A stretch of 64,000 bases of DNA from Bartonella sp. HY328 (GCF_025449335.1 NZ_CP104884.1:219365-283364), one strand, 5' to 3'; positions 46,652-57,400 are shown, numbered from the stretch's first letter. Program-made: numbers and translations. Notes: a model not told the origin generated them from the sequence alone.

Positions 46652-46763
46652 ATTATTTCCCTCTATTTTAAAGTGGCACAGGTGCACAACTATGCCAAAA
46701 GCTTGTTTTGCTTAATGTTTTTTTAAATTTTAAAAAGGCATTAAGCAAAAAAAAATTGAATGA

Positions 46764-47711
46764 TTAAGCGCTGATTAACTGGTATTCTTTAGCAATATTT
46801 GCAGCTAAAATTGCATTATTGAAAACCAGCTCAATGTTAGATTTTAAGCTATCACCGCCGGTTAGTTCATTAACGCGGGCAAGTAAGAATGGCGTACTAT
46901 CCTTACCAATAACGCCTTGTTCATCAGCTTCTTTTACTGCTTGGTCAATAGCTGCAGCAATGCGCTCTTCTGGCATTGCAAATTGCTCGGGAATTGGGTT
47001 GGCAATCACCGCGCCGCCCTCAAGACCAATTTGCCATTTGACAAAAAGTGCTTTGGCAATGTCTTTTGCGCTATCTAATTGAATACTGGTTTCAAAGGGA
47101 CTTGTACGGGTGAAAAAAGCTGGTAAGGATTTGGTTTTATAACCAATAAGCGGCACGCCAAAGGTTTCGAGATATTCTGTGGTTAATCCTAAATCAAGAA
47201 TGGATTTTGCACCTGCACAAATAACCGCAACATTGGTTTTAGCTAGTTCTTGCAAATCGGCTGAAATGTCAAAGCTTGCTTCTGCGCCGCGATGTACACC
47301 GCCAATACCGCCCGTTGCAAAAACCTTAATGCCTGCCATAGCTGCAATAATCATGGTAGAAGCAACTGTTGTTGCACCATTTAAACCACCAGCAACAATG
47401 AAAGGCAAATCGCGGCGGCTGACTTTAGCAACCTTATGGCCTTCACGGCCTAAAAGCTCAATTTCTTCGCGCGATAGGCCAACTTTCATTTTACCAGCAA
47501 TGATGGCAATGGTTGCAGGGACTGCACCATTGGCACGCACGGTTTCTTCCACTTTTAATGCTGTTTGCGCATTTTGCGGAAAAGGCATGCCGTGAGAAAT
47601 AATCGTTGATTCCAAAGCAACAATCGGCGCATTGGCGGCAAGCGCTGCCTTTACTTCGTCTGAGATGACAAGAAATTCATCAGAAATAGCAACCTTAGGC
47701 ATCATAGACAT
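46764..47711 (-). CDS. psuG: Pseudouridine-5'-phosphate glycosidase
   Basis: 315 residues. PsuG splits pseudouridine 5'-phosphate into uracil and ribose 5-phosphate. Hallmarks: ALESTIISHGMPFPQN (about 32-47), FIVAGGLNGATTVASTM, ATGGIGGVHRGAE (about 134-146) and SKSILDL-type AGAKSILDLGLTTE with the catalytic Lys. The start at 47711 has GGAG seven bases upstream and overlaps the kinase gene by 17 bases. It works with the kinase and transporter to salvage pseudouridine from RNA turnover. Confidence 0.96.
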   Translation of the reverse strand: MSMMPKVAISDEFLVISDEVKAALAANAPIVALESTIISHGMPFPQNAQTALKVEETVRANGAVPATIAIIAGKMKVGLSREEIELLGREGHKVAKVSRRDLPFIVAGGLNGATTVASTMIIAAMAGIKVFATGGIGGVHRGAEASFDISADLQELAKTNVAVICAGAKSILDLGLTTEYLETFGVPLIGYKTKSLPAFFTRTSPFETSIQLDSAKDIAKALFVKWQIGLEGGAVIANPIPEQFAMPEERIAAAIDQAVKEADEQGVIGKDSTPFLLARVNELTGGDSLKSNIELVFNNAILAANIAKEYQLISA

Positions 47712-48666
47712 GGGATAACTCCAAGTAGTTTAAAACATTTTTGAATGATAGATCTGGATTATTAGTAAATTGACTTTTTAAGGCCATGGAAGCGCAGCCT
47801 TGGGCAAAATGAACGGCTTTGGATAAGGGCATATTTTGCAGTTTACAAGCAACAAGCCCTGCCATCATGGCGTCGCCTGCGCCAGTAACATTGACAATAT
47901 CCGTTTTGATAATCGGCAACCAGCCATTAGCACCATTTTTTTCGCTGTAAAATACCCCCAATTGGCCAGCACTGAGCACAAGGTTTTGCAAGCCTTGTTT
48001 GTGGAACCAATCGGCAATTTTAAATGCATCATTTTGTTGATGAAATGCTATATTGCTTAAGGTTTGCGCTTCTAATAAATTGGGTTTTAAGGTGTTAATA
48101 TTGGCTAAAAGATTTTGAATTTTAGTGCATTTATGCGCTGACACAGTATCGACAAAAATAGTTGGCAAGTTTTTTTGGTTTAACAGCCAATTAAGGCTTG
48201 TTTGCTCCAAATTGCAATCGACCACCACAATATTCGCAGCTTTTATCGCATCCATATGGCTTGCAATCATGGTTTCATCAATGCGGCGAACAATATCCAT
48301 GTCATTAATAGCAATAACCATTTCGCCGTGTTCATCAAGCACCGAGAGATAGGTTGAGGTGTTTTCACCATCAAAACGCATGACGCGCGTCATGTCAACG
48401 CCAACTTGCGCAGTTGTTTTTACGATATTATCGCCATAAACATCATTGCCAACTGCCGAGATAAGAGAAATATCGACACCTAAAAGCGCGAGATTATGAG
48501 CGATATTGCGGCCAACGCCGCCCGAACTATAGCTAATTTTACCCGGATTTGAATCACTTTTCTTTGGCGGTTGATGAGAACGGCCAGCAATATCAATATT
48601 AACTGATCCAATAATAATCACATGGTTCTTTTTTTGCGAGGCTAAATGGTTATTCTCATTATCCAT
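47695..48666 (-). CDS. psuK: Pseudouridine kinase (PfkB family)
   Basis: 323 residues of the ribokinase/PfkB fold. First motif SSGGVGRNIAHNLALLG (about 47-63), second motif DIVNVTGAGDAMMAGLVA (about 253-270) with the catalytic Asp in GAGD. It phosphorylates pseudouridine for PsuG. A 15-residue polar N-terminal extension precedes the first strand (HVIIIGSVNIDIAGR). First gene in the operon; no clear ribosome site for the ATG at 48666 was seen. Confidence 0.93.
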   Translation of the reverse strand: MDNENNHLASQKKNHVIIIGSVNIDIAGRSHQPPKKSDSNPGKISYSSGGVGRNIAHNLALLGVDISLISAVGNDVYGDNIVKTTAQVGVDMTRVMRFDGENTSTYLSVLDEHGEMVIAINDMDIVRRIDETMIASHMDAIKAANIVVVDCNLEQTSLNWLLNQKNLPTIFVDTVSAHKCTKIQNLLANINTLKPNLLEAQTLSNIAFHQQNDAFKIADWFHKQGLQNLVLSAGQLGVFYSEKNGANGWLPIIKTDIVNVTGAGDAMMAGLVACKLQNMPLSKAVHFAQGCASMALKSQFTNNPDLSFKNVLNYLELSHVYDA

Positions 48667-49208
48667 ATCAAACAGCCAAATCTGAATTGTTTCATTTCTA
48701 TCTAAACTTTATAGCAAAACTTACTATATTTACTATTGGTCAAAATGCTATTATCGGCAAATTTCACTTTTTTACAGCGCTTTTCAAAGCTTTGGTTAAT
48801 GTTACTAGAACCGGCGCTTATTTTCAAACCTTGAGGTTTTTAAAAGGGAAAGTCATAATTACCATTAAGTTAAGTTATTACTAAAATAAAGAATGACCAT
48901 TTGGCAAATTAAATGGTGCATTATTAAAGGATATCCACCTTTTATTGAAAATATGGCAAAGCAAATTACGTTTAAGTTCGCAAAATTTATTCATCCAGAT
49001 GTCGGATAATCATCGGTGCTTGACGGTGACTTTAAGTGAACGGCTAAGAGATTGGTCAAATATAGGCGGGAAAGTCTACCAAAAGATTTTAACTTGATCG
49101 AGTTTGGTGCAGATAAAAATTTTGGCAAAATAAAATATTTGCAGGTAAAAACGAGCCGCAGATCAAGGTAATTATTTTGCACGAAAGGCAATGAATGAGC
49201 TGAATTAA
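48667..49208. other. Intergenic region with short open-frame fragments
   Basis: 542 bases. It holds the psuK promoter at the left. Short plus-strand frames occur at 48893-49009 (38 codons), near 48999-49097 (reading MSDNHRCLTVTLSERL...) and in a third frame ending at 49169 (LPKDFNLIEFGADKNFG...). They overlap in the manner of a decayed coding region, but I recognise no family and see no ribosome sites. Confidence 0.3.
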
Positions 49209-49240
49209 AAAAGCGGTAAAGGCATGCCTTTACCGCTTTT
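49209..49240 (-). terminator. Terminator of the DUF3100/M20D operon
   Basis: A perfect 32-base palindrome: AAAAGCGGTAAAGGCA followed by its complement, with T-tract on the minus strand. It is five bases after the amidohydrolase stop. Confidence 0.92.
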
Positions 49241-49245
49241 TGGTT

Positions 49246-50559
49246 TTAATTACTTGAAAAAGATTCAAGCAATTTAAGATAGGTTTCTTTGGTAAGTTGC
49301 GGTTTAAATTCCGACTTTACTTTTTGTGCGCCCTCGCCATCACCATAAAGCAAGTCAATCACCGTCATTGCCATGGCTTGTGCGCAACGAATATAAGCGG
49401 TGTCTTCATCAAAGATTTTATAATCCTTGCCATGCAAAGTGCCTTCAATGCCGCCAGCATGAGGGTGGGCAAGTGGAATGATTTGTGATAAATCACCCGT
49501 ATCGGTGCTGCCTGCCATGTGCTTACCTTGGCGAACACGGTCTTTACCTACCAATTCCTCGGCATTTTTTTCAAAAAACGCATTAATATTGGCATCATTA
49601 TTAAGCGGTAAATAACCTGGAAGATCTTCAATTTCCACTTCAGCACCAATTGCCATTGCGCCAGCTTTTAATGCACGGTCAATTTTTTTATTGGCATCAA
49701 TCATTGCGTCAATATTGGCAGCGCGCACATAGCTTTCCATACGCACATCGCTTGGTACAACATTAACCAAATCACCGCCCTTAGTGATAATTGGGTGAAA
49801 GCGCACATTGTCTTGGTCTTTAAACGTATCACGAATAGCATTAACCCCCATAATGCCCATCATGGCGGCATTAAGCGCATTAACACCTTCATAAGGTGCG
49901 GCAGCAGCATGGGCAGGTTGGCCTTTATAGGTGATTAATTTGCCGATAAAGCCATTACTGGTGGTTGATAATTGTAAATAACGCTCATGTTTATTATCGG
50001 GAACAACATGCATTTGAATGGCCATATCAACATCATCAAAAGCACCAAGACGAATAAGTTCAGCCTTGCCGCCAAGATATTTAATCTTGCCTTGTTGGCG
50101 AAGTTTATTGCGATAGGCAATTTCAACATATTCTTCCGCTGGAACAGCAAATAGAACCACATCACCGCTTAAATGTTCCATGGCATCGGCATCTTGCAAA
50201 CCCATGCCAACTGCAATCATTGTGGCAATCTGCACATTATGGCCGCAGCAATGGGCAGCGCCAGTTAATTCATCAGCATTTGGGTGTTCATGGCAGATAA
50301 TGGCGTCTAATTCGCCGATGACAGCCACACTATGATCGGAATTTTTGCCCTTTAACCGTGCTTTTACTCCGGTGAGTGCCAATTCTTTTTCATAAGGCAG
50401 TTGCATGCGCTTAAAGGTTTCTTCAACTTTTGCGGCAGTCTTTACTTCCTTATAGCCAAGTTCTGGCTCATGATAAATAGAGCGGCCAAGGGCAAGAATG
50501 TCATCGCGGCGCGCTTCAATTGCAGCGCAGACTTTCTTTTTCAGTTCTTCTTTATTCAT
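49246..50559 (-). CDS. M20D-family amidohydrolase
   Basis: 437 residues of the M20 metallopeptidase family, subfamily D (AbgB/IAA-amino-acid hydrolase-like). Metal-binding residues are seen in GAAHCCGHNVQIA (about 99-111), AVPAEEYVE (the catalytic/metal Glu pair) and MHVVPD; the dimerisation domain spans about 190-310. It cleaves the amide bond of an N-acyl or dipeptide-like substrate in the cytoplasm. Strong GGAGGTG site. It is the third gene after two membrane proteins, which probably import its substrate. Confidence 0.9.
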   Translation of the reverse strand: MNKEELKKKVCAAIEARRDDILALGRSIYHEPELGYKEVKTAAKVEETFKRMQLPYEKELALTGVKARLKGKNSDHSVAVIGELDAIICHEHPNADELTGAAHCCGHNVQIATMIAVGMGLQDADAMEHLSGDVVLFAVPAEEYVEIAYRNKLRQQGKIKYLGGKAELIRLGAFDDVDMAIQMHVVPDNKHERYLQLSTTSNGFIGKLITYKGQPAHAAAAPYEGVNALNAAMMGIMGVNAIRDTFKDQDNVRFHPIITKGGDLVNVVPSDVRMESYVRAANIDAMIDANKKIDRALKAGAMAIGAEVEIEDLPGYLPLNNDANINAFFEKNAEELVGKDRVRQGKHMAGSTDTGDLSQIIPLAHPHAGGIEGTLHGKDYKIFDEDTAYIRCAQAMAMTVIDLLYGDGEGAQKVKSEFKPQLTKETYLKLLESFSSN

Positions 50560-50595
50560 TTAAACACCTCCAAAATATTCTGCTGGCTTTAAGAC

Positions 50596-51048
50596 TTAAA
50601 TTGCGCCTTCAATATGTAATGCCCATTGGGCAAGCATTGTCGCACAAATGAATGTACCTGCAATGACTGCAAGTGCAACTGGAATAATGCGCCATGAAAT
50701 TTTTTTGAACGCTTCTAAATCCTTACCAATGGAAAGTCCGGCATAGGCAAGCACTGGTGTACAAATAGCTAGGAATGGAATTTTTGCTACATAAAAATTG
50801 ATAATTTCATGATAAGGAAAGATTGGGCTTGATACGAGGATAGCAAGCGCAGAAATCCATAAAATGGACGGTAACATGTTAAAGAGCGGCAGTTTTGCAA
50901 TGATATAGCCGCAAATGCCAACACCAATAATAATCCCAACACCAGTTAGCGATACAACTATATCAACATCACTATAGCCAATATAATGAGCAACAACAAT
51001 CAATAGCCCGCATAAGATAGTTAGAAAAATAACTTCTAAAATATTCAT
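50596..51048 (-). CDS. Small membrane protein, partner of the DUF3100 protein
   Basis: 150 residues with four or five hydrophobic helices (LEVIFLTILCGLLIVVAHYIG, then VVSLTGVGIIIGVGICGYIIA). The Gly-rich helices and the terminal VLAYAGLSIGKDLEAF segment recall carboxylate-type transporters. It overlaps the DUF3100 gene by four bases (ATGA) and is followed by the M20D gene. Probably the second half of a two-component membrane transporter. Confidence 0.75.
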   Translation of the reverse strand: MNILEVIFLTILCGLLIVVAHYIGYSDVDIVVSLTGVGIIIGVGICGYIIAKLPLFNMLPSILWISALAILVSSPIFPYHEIINFYVAKIPFLAICTPVLAYAGLSIGKDLEAFKKISWRIIPVALAVIAGTFICATMLAQWALHIEGAI

Positions 51049-51854
51049 TTTACCGCACTTTCATTGTTTTTATTGCGCCCAAATAAGCGGTTTAAAATGG
51101 CATAAAATTTTACCGCAAGGGGAAGAGAAATAAACAGTGCAAAATAAATGCCTAAAATTCCCGTCATTAAATTGGCAGCCCCTGCATAAGCAAGAATTTG
51201 CTCCTTCATTTCCGGATAAAACTCAATGATTGAGCCTGATGCGGCAGCAAGCATACTGCCAGAGCCAACACCCGCACCCATTGCCAAAGCGTAAGGGTGG
51301 AAAATATCAAGGCTGGCTATCGCACTTGAAAAAATACCAATCCACACAGCACCAAAAACAGTCCCACAAATATACATTGCCATAACGCCGCGCCCTTCAG
51401 GCGAGTTAAGACCGTATTTTTCAGCAATAATCGCAATATTGCCTTCACGGTCAAGCGAATAGGTAGCGCCAATGGCTTCACGTCCCATGCCTAATGCGAC
51501 TGCAATTGGCATGCCGATTATGATGGTACCAAAAAAATGACCAAACTCTTGAATAAGTAAGGCAAATTTTGCATCAAGTAGTTTCATAATATTGGGACCA
51601 ATGCCAAGCCCAATCGCGGTAATAAGCGGAATAAGTACTATGGTGAGCATTTTGCCAGCACTGTCACCGTCTTTAAAGCTAATAATTTTCCATTTTGGAA
51701 AACTGATAAAGCCAGAAATAATCATTGCAAAAAGCATAGGAAAAAGCACAATGGCAAATTTGCCAAAGGAAAACCTCATGGAGCCAATAGTTTCACACAC
51801 TATCACCACCAAAAATGCTATGATATGAAGTTTGACGTTTTTTAAGACAGTCAT
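51045..51854 (-). CDS. DUF3100-family membrane protein
   Basis: 269 residues, about eight helices, of the DUF3100 type. The GMGREAIGATYSLDREGNIAIIAEKYGL segment (about 122-149) and GAGVGSGSMLAAASGSIIEFYPE (about 192-214) are its distinctive conserved loops. Function is not established; pairing with an M20D amidohydrolase and a second membrane protein suggests uptake of the amidohydrolase substrate. First gene of the operon; AGGGGAAG precedes the start. Confidence 0.82.
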   Translation of the reverse strand: MTVLKNVKLHIIAFLVVIVCETIGSMRFSFGKFAIVLFPMLFAMIISGFISFPKWKIISFKDGDSAGKMLTIVLIPLITAIGLGIGPNIMKLLDAKFALLIQEFGHFFGTIIIGMPIAVALGMGREAIGATYSLDREGNIAIIAEKYGLNSPEGRGVMAMYICGTVFGAVWIGIFSSAIASLDIFHPYALAMGAGVGSGSMLAAASGSIIEFYPEMKEQILAYAGAANLMTGILGIYFALFISLPLAVKFYAILNRLFGRNKNNESAVK

Positions 51855-52035
51855 GGACTTCCCCTATTTAAAAAGATTCTTAATTTACCTTTTTGTATAA
51901 GCAGCGTCCATTATTCAATAGCTAAATGCCATATTTCTATTTAAAAGGTTAATTTCTACAATTAATCTCAGCTTTATCGCTATTATAATGCTATAGCGTA
52001 AAAAATTTTGTACTTTGCCTTTTAATCATTACAGC

Positions 52036-54369
52036 CTAATTGAAACTGACATTGATACTACGCAAGGCGGTATTGCCATTTTCATCACTTACCCGTAATT
52101 GCATGCGTCCTGCTTGTTTTGGCCGCCAATCAAGGCTTGTTCCCGGTGTTACAACGCCAAGAAAGCGGTCTTTTTCAAACCAATAGAGCCGTTTTACGCC
52201 GGCCGGTGCGTCTGCCTCTAAGCGTATATGATCATTTTCATCATCGCGTTTTAAAACATAGGTGACATTTACCAACGGATAACGAATTTGCGGTGGCGAT
52301 ATAGTGTCAGATTTTAACCTTATGCCACATGTTTTTTGAGTGGGTGGTTTACGCCGCGGCAAGCCTGCCGCATCAAATAATGCATTTAAATCACTTGGCC
52401 AAAATTCAAAAATTTCTTGTTTAATATAGGGCTTATCATAAGGCGGGCAGGCAATTTGGCCGCTGCGTGTATCAATCATGAGTGGTCGATGTAGATTGGA
52501 AATTTTAATTGGCGAAACGCCAGCAATAAACCAAGTTTGCTTTCGTTTTGGACAATATTCATTAGGTAAATCGCCAGAGGCTGCACAAACATCAACGCGC
52601 ACGACATTTTTAGGTGGCAATTGCACCAGTTGCTTTTCATTGGGCTTTAAAATTGGCAAAGCATCAGCAATCTTAAAAAATAACGGCGCTGCAGAACGCA
52701 CGCCAATAAAAGCCGTCGGGCCGCTATTGTCAAAATTGCCAATCCATACCACCACAATATAGGGGCCAATCATGCCACTTGTCCAAGCATCGTGGTAACT
52801 CCATGATGTGCCGGTTTTCCATGCGACTGGCCAATCTTTTCCACGGCGATCTTTTGGCAAACCATCAGGGCGCGGGTTTTGATAAAGCATTTGGCGGGTG
52901 ATAAAACTCGCTTCTGGTGATATTAGTGCCTCGCCCTCATGATATGGCTCGGTTTTTAAAAAGCGCGGAAACTGTCTTTTGCCGTCTTTGGCAAGGCTGG
53001 CATAAAGGCTGGCAAGTTCCAACATTTTCATTTCACCGCCACCAAGGGCGATGGATAGTCCATAGCTTTCTTCAGGCCGAAGACCCGTAATGCCAGCATT
53101 TTTTAAAAACTGATAAAGGCTTGGTTTACGGGTTTTACTGGCAAGCCAGACGGCAGGCACATTGCGCGAACGGATAAGCGCTTCTTGCGCCGATAGTGGC
53201 CCGACAAAACGGCCATCAAAATTTTCAGGCTGAAACGATCCAAACATAGTTGGCGCATCTTTAAGCATGGTCATTGGATGGATAATGCCCTGATCAATCG
53301 CCAAAGCATATAAAAACGGCTTTACTGTTGACCCCGGCGAGCGCGCGGCTATCGTACCATTGACTTGGCCATGGATTTTTTCATTAAAAAAATCTGCTGA
53401 GCCAATCATAGTCTTTATGCCCATATCACGGCTATCAATGATTAAAATTGCGCTATTGCGGATACCTAAGCGGCTGCGATCTTTAATATAGCCATTATTA
53501 ATTGCCTCTATCGCCTTTTGCAATTTCAAATCGAGCGTGCCCTGTAACTGGTCTTCTGGGTAATTGGCAAGCAGATAATCGCTATAATGGGGGGCTAAAA
53601 ATGGCAAATCGCGCCTTGTATAAGCGGTGATTGGTAAATCATTTAATGCCGCACTGCGCGGATCATCTTTATTGGCGTCGCGCCAATCATTTAGCAATAA
53701 TAGCCGCGCTTTTTGGGTCTCAAGTCCAAAACTTGCGCGTTTTGTTGGGCTTTGCGGAATAACAGCTAAGGCGAGGGCTTCATTTAAGGATAATTTCTGT
53801 GCAGATTTATGGAAATAAATTTGCGAGGCTGCTTCCACGCCTTCAATATTGCCACCCATTGGCGCAAGATTAAGATAGGCTTCTAAAATTTCCGCTTTGC
53901 TGTAACGCGCTTCTAACCAAAGGGCTGCCAATATTTGTTGCGTTTTACCTGAGATTGAACGCGAATTAATATTGTAAATTTTGCGCGCCAATTGCATGGT
54001 AAGGGTGGACGCGCCTTGGCGATTGCCGCCAATGTAAGTGGCAAGGCTGGCCCGAAACAGCGCAAAGGGATTAACGCCAAAATGGGAATAAAAATAGCGA
54101 TCCTCTTTTAGCATAATGGCTTCGATCATTACCGGTGACATGTCCTCAAGCGGCACAAAAAGTCGATAATGATCGTCTTTGCTCAAGGTTAAGCGCAAAA
54201 TTTGCCCATTTTGGTCGCTAACAAGCCTTGAATAGGAAAATTGTTCTTTTAGCGGCGTATGCGGCCAAAGGCGCAGCGCGATAAGTACCAAGCTTAAAAA
54301 AGCAAAGCCATAAAGAAAAATGCGTAAATATCGCCGCAATCTTGATTTTGTAAAAAAACGCCGCCGCAT
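52036..54369 (-). CDS. pbpC: Penicillin-binding protein 1C
   Basis: 777 residues, the PbpC length. Membrane anchor at about 15-33; GT51 transglycosylase with catalytic Glu89 (MLKEDRYFYSHFG) and QGASTLTMQLARK (118-130); transpeptidase with STVK (347-350), SRN (401-403) and KTGTS (518-522); the C-terminal BiPBP_C domain fills about 690-777. It polymerises and possibly cross-links peptidoglycan in the periplasm. It follows the alpha-2-macroglobulin gene on the same strand, a pairing known from E. coli yfhM-pbpC, where the two are thought to repair cell-wall damage and trap proteases. Confidence 0.96.
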   Translation of the reverse strand: MRRRFFTKSRLRRYLRIFLYGFAFLSLVLIALRLWPHTPLKEQFSYSRLVSDQNGQILRLTLSKDDHYRLFVPLEDMSPVMIEAIMLKEDRYFYSHFGVNPFALFRASLATYIGGNRQGASTLTMQLARKIYNINSRSISGKTQQILAALWLEARYSKAEILEAYLNLAPMGGNIEGVEAASQIYFHKSAQKLSLNEALALAVIPQSPTKRASFGLETQKARLLLLNDWRDANKDDPRSAALNDLPITAYTRRDLPFLAPHYSDYLLANYPEDQLQGTLDLKLQKAIEAINNGYIKDRSRLGIRNSAILIIDSRDMGIKTMIGSADFFNEKIHGQVNGTIAARSPGSTVKPFLYALAIDQGIIHPMTMLKDAPTMFGSFQPENFDGRFVGPLSAQEALIRSRNVPAVWLASKTRKPSLYQFLKNAGITGLRPEESYGLSIALGGGEMKMLELASLYASLAKDGKRQFPRFLKTEPYHEGEALISPEASFITRQMLYQNPRPDGLPKDRRGKDWPVAWKTGTSWSYHDAWTSGMIGPYIVVVWIGNFDNSGPTAFIGVRSAAPLFFKIADALPILKPNEKQLVQLPPKNVVRVDVCAASGDLPNEYCPKRKQTWFIAGVSPIKISNLHRPLMIDTRSGQIACPPYDKPYIKQEIFEFWPSDLNALFDAAGLPRRKPPTQKTCGIRLKSDTISPPQIRYPLVNVTYVLKRDDENDHIRLEADAPAGVKRLYWFEKDRFLGVVTPGTSLDWRPKQAGRMQLRVSDENGNTALRSINVSFN

Positions 54370-54400
54370 TTAAGCCATACCAGTTTTAAGTCTTCATATG

Positions 54401-54431
54401 AAATACGCCATGATATTATCATGGCGTATTT
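54401..54431 (-). terminator. Intercistronic hairpin between alpha-2-macroglobulin gene and pbpC
   Basis: AAATACGCCATGATA and TATCATGGCGTATTT are perfectly complementary around one central base, 32 bases after the A2M stop and 32 bases before the pbpC start. Only a short TTTCAT follows, so it may be an mRNA-processing or partial termination site. Confidence 0.6.
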
Positions 54432-54462
54432 TGTTATGGTTTATCGCAATTTATGCGGTTTA

Positions 54463-57400
54463 CTATTTTACCTCAATAATCAGCTTACCAATAGCACCTT
54501 CACCATTAATTTGCGGATTATACATGCTTTCAGCAAAAGCGGCTGGAATGGTAAATTGCCCTGCATTGATAGCGCGTACCTTATAGGTAAATGTGCTAAC
54601 TTCTTTATTTAAGCTGCCGTAAAGCACAACGCGGTCGTCGCGTGGATCAATAAAGTGAGGCTGCCAATCGCTTTGGTCTGGCTCGCCAACTGCTGGCAAT
54701 GCCTGTTCTTCATTGCCTTCACTATCATATTCATTGCCATCATCGCCATTTTCATCACTGCCATCATCGCCATTCTCATCAGCACTTTCATCGTCATCAG
54801 AAGATTGCGAATGATTGGGTTGACGATAAACAAGTTCAACACCACCTGGTAAAAGATCAACAATCGCGACATCACCAACATAATCTTGCCCTGTGCTGCG
54901 CATTCTTACCCGCACCAAAAATTCATCGCCAACATTGACCTTATCAATCTTGTTGCCTTTTAGGTCGGTATAATCATGGAAGATATCAATACCATTATTA
55001 CGTGGCTCTTGGCTTTTGTTAATATCATAACCAGCTTCACTTAACAGCACAAAACCTGGTAAGTCGCCACGGCTTTTTGTTAATGTCAAAGATTTAAAAT
55101 CAAAAGGTAAAATGGCTTTTGATGGGCTACCTTCTAAAGTTACACTTGTTGTTTGATCATTATTTTGTTTGACAACAGCTTCGATTGAGCCACCACTATT
55201 TTGCACAGAATTTTCGTAAATGGATGCTGCACGAATAAGCAATGCCGATGAAAGGCTATTATAGCGTTGGCTTTGTAAATTATCGGCAATTTTTTGCCAA
55301 ACTTCGTTTGGAATTTTGGATAATTGGTTAGGGAAATAGCGACCAAGTATGGTGATTGTTTCGCTATCATGCGTTAAAGCATCATCAAAGTAATATTGAC
55401 TGTCTTCATTATTTTTAAGCAATTGCCAATCAATGGAATTTACCAAGGCATTGGCTTCTTTATTTTGCTTAAACATCACATAACTGGCCGCCATATAAAC
55501 AGCGGTCGTATCTTTTTGCCATTCCTTTTTTTCATAATAAGTGTCAAGTCGCTCACGAAGATTAGCAAGCTCATTGAAACTAGGACTAATGCCAAGGCTT
55601 TGTGCTTGGCGGTTTAACAAGTAAATTGCATAGGCTTGTAAACGAAAGCCGTTTATTCCTTCAAAAGGTGGTTCTTCTGCAATGTCTTTCAAAAAGGCTC
55701 TTGTGCGTTCAAAATTTTGGCTTGCTACATAAAAACCGCGCTCTTGCGCATCAAGCATAAAATCAACCGCATAAAGCGTTGCGAAAATATCGCTATCGGG
55801 TGTTGCATTCCATTGACCTAAACCACCAGAACTATTCATGCGTTGGCCTAATATTGTCAATGTATTGGCGACATTTTGGGCTGCATCACTGTCTTGCGCA
55901 TTGCCAAAAATAAGTGATGGCATGGTTTTAGAAATGGTTTGCTCGGTGCAAACATAGCCATAATTATCAAGATATTGATTAAGGCCGGTTGCCCAATTAA
56001 GCGGTGAATAGCCAAAAGATGCCTCTACCTTGCTTAATTGCGAATAAAGCTTGCGTGTTGGTTCAAGCGTTATAACCTTATCATTGGTGATTTTAGCGCT
56101 TAGCTGCACCCGCCGTTCAGATAGTGGACGGATAGAAACATTTTCAACCATAGTAAAGCTGCGACCATCAGCCAATTTTGCAACGAATTTTATATCATGG
56201 GCACCTAATTTGTTGCCATCATTATTATTGGAAGCTTTTAACTGCCAATTAGCGGTTGCTTCTTTAAGTGGATCAACGGTGAATTGCTGGGTCTTGTCAC
56301 CCACAATCTCAAAAGCCAAACTTGGCTCAATGGTCAAACTTACCACATCTTGCGAAGCTAGATTGCTAAATGCGCCCATTGACACATTGACTATATCGCC
56401 AGGAGCAACAAAAGCCGGCACATTTGGGGTGAGTACTATAGGTGCCTTACTTTCCGTATAGCTTTGGGCAATACCAATATGGTTTTGATCAACGGCCACC
56501 GCAAAGAAATGCACTTTACCGTTGAAATAATCAGGCACTTGCCAATTAAGCTCGGTTTCACCCTTGGGCAAGTTGACAATGTTGCTCCAATAAACAACAG
56601 GCGGCTTATTTTTGCGCTTAAATGGATTTAGATGGTTGGATAATGCCCCTTCATCATCACCACCAGAAGCTGCCAAAAATAGTTTTGAAAATTCAGGCAA
56701 GATCAAATCAAGAATTTGCGTGGTTTCAACTTCCAAAGCGCGCTTTTTGAAAAAGAAATCCAATGGCCGTGGCTGGCTATAGCGTGCCACTTGCAAAATG
56801 CCTTCATCAACGCCCCAAACCATCACTTGCGATGGGCGATTAACATTCACCTTAATGGCAATATCATCACCCGGCTCAACCGTCTTTGGTGTTGTAAGCG
56901 CAATATTAGTCGTGCGATTATCTAAACTAATGGCAAAAGGCGCAACACCATAGGAAAGTGGCGACATGAAAATTTCATCCGATTGCGGCGAGCGGACAAA
57001 TTGCACATTAATATAAGCATTACCCTCTAACCCCTCTGGCAATTCAATATATTGAACGCTTGATGTTGTATCGGTTTTAAACCAAGAATGGGCATAGACC
57101 TTATCACGCTCGATGGTGATGAGGCCTGCTCCGACATAAGGGGCACGAATATTAATTTCAATAAATTCGCCCGGCTTATAAGAGGTTTTATTAAGTTTAA
57201 GGGTAAGCTCGCTGTTACGATCTAGCGAGCGTGATAGGTTCGCATCACCTGCAACACTATAATTTAGCTGGTTTAAAACCGTATCACCATTTTTAATTTT
57301 AACAATAAACTCACCCGGATTGCTGGTGTCGAGCGTATCGACCGCGCCATTTTCCGCAATAGAAAAGGGCTTGTTTTCAAGCACGATTTCTTTTTTGCGT

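Noticed and set aside
46819..47595. Long antisense frames over psuG
   Set aside because: Products are rich in Ser, Ala and Pro, typical of shadows of a coding strand, while psuG is clearly real.
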